Shown: positions 42,276 through 43,460 of the stretch, piece by piece
How positions within the stretch are numbered: the first letter of the stretch is position 1
How the letters are laid out: the number at the start of each line of letters is the position of its first letter
Assembly: GCA_016782885.1 (NCBI GenBank)
Contig: JADHXQ010000031.1
Coordinates: forward strand, 1 to 43,460
Source of the DNA: Phycisphaerae bacterium
Lineage (GTDB): Bacteria; Planctomycetota; Phycisphaerae; SM23-33
Reading direction: 5' to 3'
DNA length: 43,460 bases
Notes under the pieces: generated by a model
Databases searched by the model: none
Told to the model about the DNA's origin: nothing
The model's input: only the letters and a program-made list of their open reading frames with translations
Translations under genes and position numbers: made by a program

Positions 42276-42322
42276 AAGCGGCGTCTCGCCGCTTGAATAA
42301 CGCGGCCGGAGTCCGCGTCTAC
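42272..42322. repeat. REP pair downstream of the RAYT gene
   Basis: GTAG (42272-42275) followed by the perfect hairpin AAGCGGCG-tct-CGCCGCTT (42276-42294). Then, on the minus strand, GTAG (42322-42319) followed by the hairpin CGCGG...CCGCG (42301-42317). The two inverted units form one BIME-like element, and about 50 bases resemble the upstream copy. The first GTAG contains the stop codon of the transposase gene. Confidence 0.85.
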
Positions 42323-42469
42323 GGGACCGTCAACTGGCTGAAGAGGATCGGGACACGATGCGCGATTATTCCTCGTGGTTGAACGAAACTCAATAATTGA
42401 GTATTGATGTCCATCGAACTGGGACTGAAGTGTTACTACATCGGCAGGTGACCTGGGTCACGACGGAAT

Positions 42470-43459
42470 CTACTTTTCTCGCAGGGCGCCGAGCAAGACG
42501 CGAACCGGATTGTCGCCGCCCTGGCCGGTGCGGAAGAGGACCGTATCGAATTTCCCATCGTGGCGGACCATATGGACGCCGAGTTCGCTCTTCGTCCGGA
42601 CGAGATTGACTTTCGAGACGGGGTGCTCGTCGCCCTTGCGGCGGACGACCAGTACATTGAGGAATCGCTCCGACAATTCGGGCCGCTTCGTCGAGACCGA
42701 AAGATGCCACGTCTTCTCGTAGTTGCGCCGCTTGTGTTTGTGCGATTCCGGTTCGGGCGTGTATTTGTCGTGCTGGGAGACGGTTGACTGTTGCGGCAGG
42801 AGCATGTGGACGTCCATGGCAGCCGGGTCGCGCCGGACGCGGAGGACTCGCCCCTCCACGCCGATTTGGTCATGGGCGTGGAGCAGCCATTGAAACGTCG
42901 AGGGTTTGGATGCAACGAGATCGTCGTAGATGACGAACACGCCGCCGCGGACGTGGACGATCTGGCGCCGGAAGCGCTTGAGGCGCCCGCCGTAGGCCTC
43001 GGCGGCCTCGCCGGCAACGTAATCGTAACCCTTGGTGTTTTTGAACGCCACGATCCTGCCCCGCGCCTTCCAACTGCGTACGACCTGCCCCTTGCCGTCA
43101 ACCAGCACGCTGCAGACGGCGCGCGTGTCGCGCGTCCACTGGTGATGGTGCGGTGAACTGTACCAGGGGTAGAAGCCTGTCGCCAGGGCCAAGCCGCGTC
43201 CGAAGGCATCGACGGTAAAGGCGTTCTGGTCGGCATGCCCGTGACTGACGCTGCCGAATGGGCTGGAGCGAAACAGCAGAGCGATGTCCTTGTCCTTCTC
43301 GCCGAGCGCCGTGTGCATCGACGCCAGTCCGACGGCGGGAAACACCCGGGCGGGGGGCAGGTCGCTCGGGACTTTGGGCTTCACGCCGGGGTCGTACGTC
43401 ATTAAGGTGAGCAGGTCGCGCCCGGCGGATCGGCCGCTGGCCTGGTGAAACCAGCGCAG
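42470..43459 (-). CDS. Heparinase II/III-like protein, 5' partial
   Basis: The C-terminal part (about 330 residues) of a longer protein; the frame remains open to the window edge upstream of the internal ATG at 43402, so the start lies outside. The beta-sandwich signature of heparinase II/III-like lyases is present: SHGHADQNAFTVDAFGRGLA, then YPWYSSPHHHQWTRDTRAV (each cut to 20 residues or fewer) and VVRSWKARGRIVAF. These exported enzymes cleave acidic polysaccharides by beta-elimination. The alpha-toroid catalytic half with the remaining active-site residues is not visible. A polysaccharide-degradation role fits the general planctomycete life style. Confidence 0.85.
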   Translation of the reverse strand: MRWFHQASGRSAGRDLLTLMTYDPGVKPKVPSDLPPARVFPAVGLASMHTALGEKDKDIALLFRSSPFGSVSHGHADQNAFTVDAFGRGLALATGFYPWYSSPHHHQWTRDTRAVCSVLVDGKGQVVRSWKARGRIVAFKNTKGYDYVAGEAAEAYGGRLKRFRRQIVHVRGGVFVIYDDLVASKPSTFQWLLHAHDQIGVEGRVLRVRRDPAAMDVHMLLPQQSTVSQHDKYTPEPESHKHKRRNYEKTWHLSVSTKRPELSERFLNVLVVRRKGDEHPVSKVNLVRTKSELGVHMVRHDGKFDTVLFRTGQGGDNPVRVLLGALREK

Positions 43460-43460
43460 G

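Noticed and set aside
41461-42322. RAYT region as an intact IS200/IS605 insertion sequence.
   Set aside because: There is no tnpB or IS left/right end structure; GTAG-headed REP hairpins point to a RAYT instead.

Overview
The window looks like a piece of a GC-rich Planctomycetota chromosome, possibly a Phycisphaerae-type lineage; this is inference, because no rRNA gene is present. The clues are a large MoxR/DUF58/von Willebrand-A operon with exported TPR and NPCBM proteins, HzsA-related di-heme propeller proteins, a Tat-exported Gfo/Idh/MocA oxidoreductase, a dockerin-like remnant and a REP-associated transposase with its own REP hairpins. Three toxin-antitoxin modules are scattered between housekeeping genes. 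No tRNA, rRNA, CRISPR array or prophage was seen.

Layout. 1-6.6 kb: the end of a multi-span membrane (GT-C-like) protein, an inverted-repeat element, nadC, a decayed dockerin-type fragment, a HigBA-type toxin-antitoxin pair, birA, then on the minus strand a GT4-type glycosyltransferase and a small protein with a DnaJ-like zinc cluster. 6.9-27.6 kb: ten co-directional genes separated by at most 67 bases. In order they encode a giant exported TPR/double PQQ-like propeller protein, an exported alpha/alpha-toroid (squalene-cyclase-like) protein, a MoxR ATPase, a DUF58 protein, two membrane vWA proteins, a three-helix membrane protein with a C-terminal zinc ribbon, a long exported coiled-coil protein with a 15-glycine run, an exported TPR protein with a four-cysteine cluster, and an NPCBM protein. 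27.7-34.9 kb: two tandem paralogues that join an HzsA-like propeller, two CxxCH motifs and an FGE-fold domain; they end at a long bidirectional terminator facing a Gfo/Idh/MocA gene. 36.5-39 kb: hicBA bracketed by a diverged 58-base direct repeat, a short-chain dehydrogenase, and a HEPN/MNT module with a clear promoter/operator. 39-43.5 kb: a third, shorter HzsA-related gene, a RAYT transposase flanked by REP hairpins, and the C-terminal part of a heparinase II/III-like protein that runs off the window.

How the genes may work together. In the central operon MoxR (AAA+), DUF58 and the two vWA proteins form the usual MoxR-Bat type core, which typically acts on envelope or periplasmic protein assembly. 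The flanking exported propeller, toroid, coiled-coil, TPR and carbohydrate-binding proteins suggest an envelope-spanning assembly, but its substrate cannot be read from sequence. The HzsA-related proteins are probably exported c-type cytochromes with sensory or enzymatic propellers; nothing here supports anammox. The least explained parts are the complete ten-gene operon, the propeller/di-heme/FGE-fold fusion proteins, and the repeat elements around hicBA and the RAYT gene.
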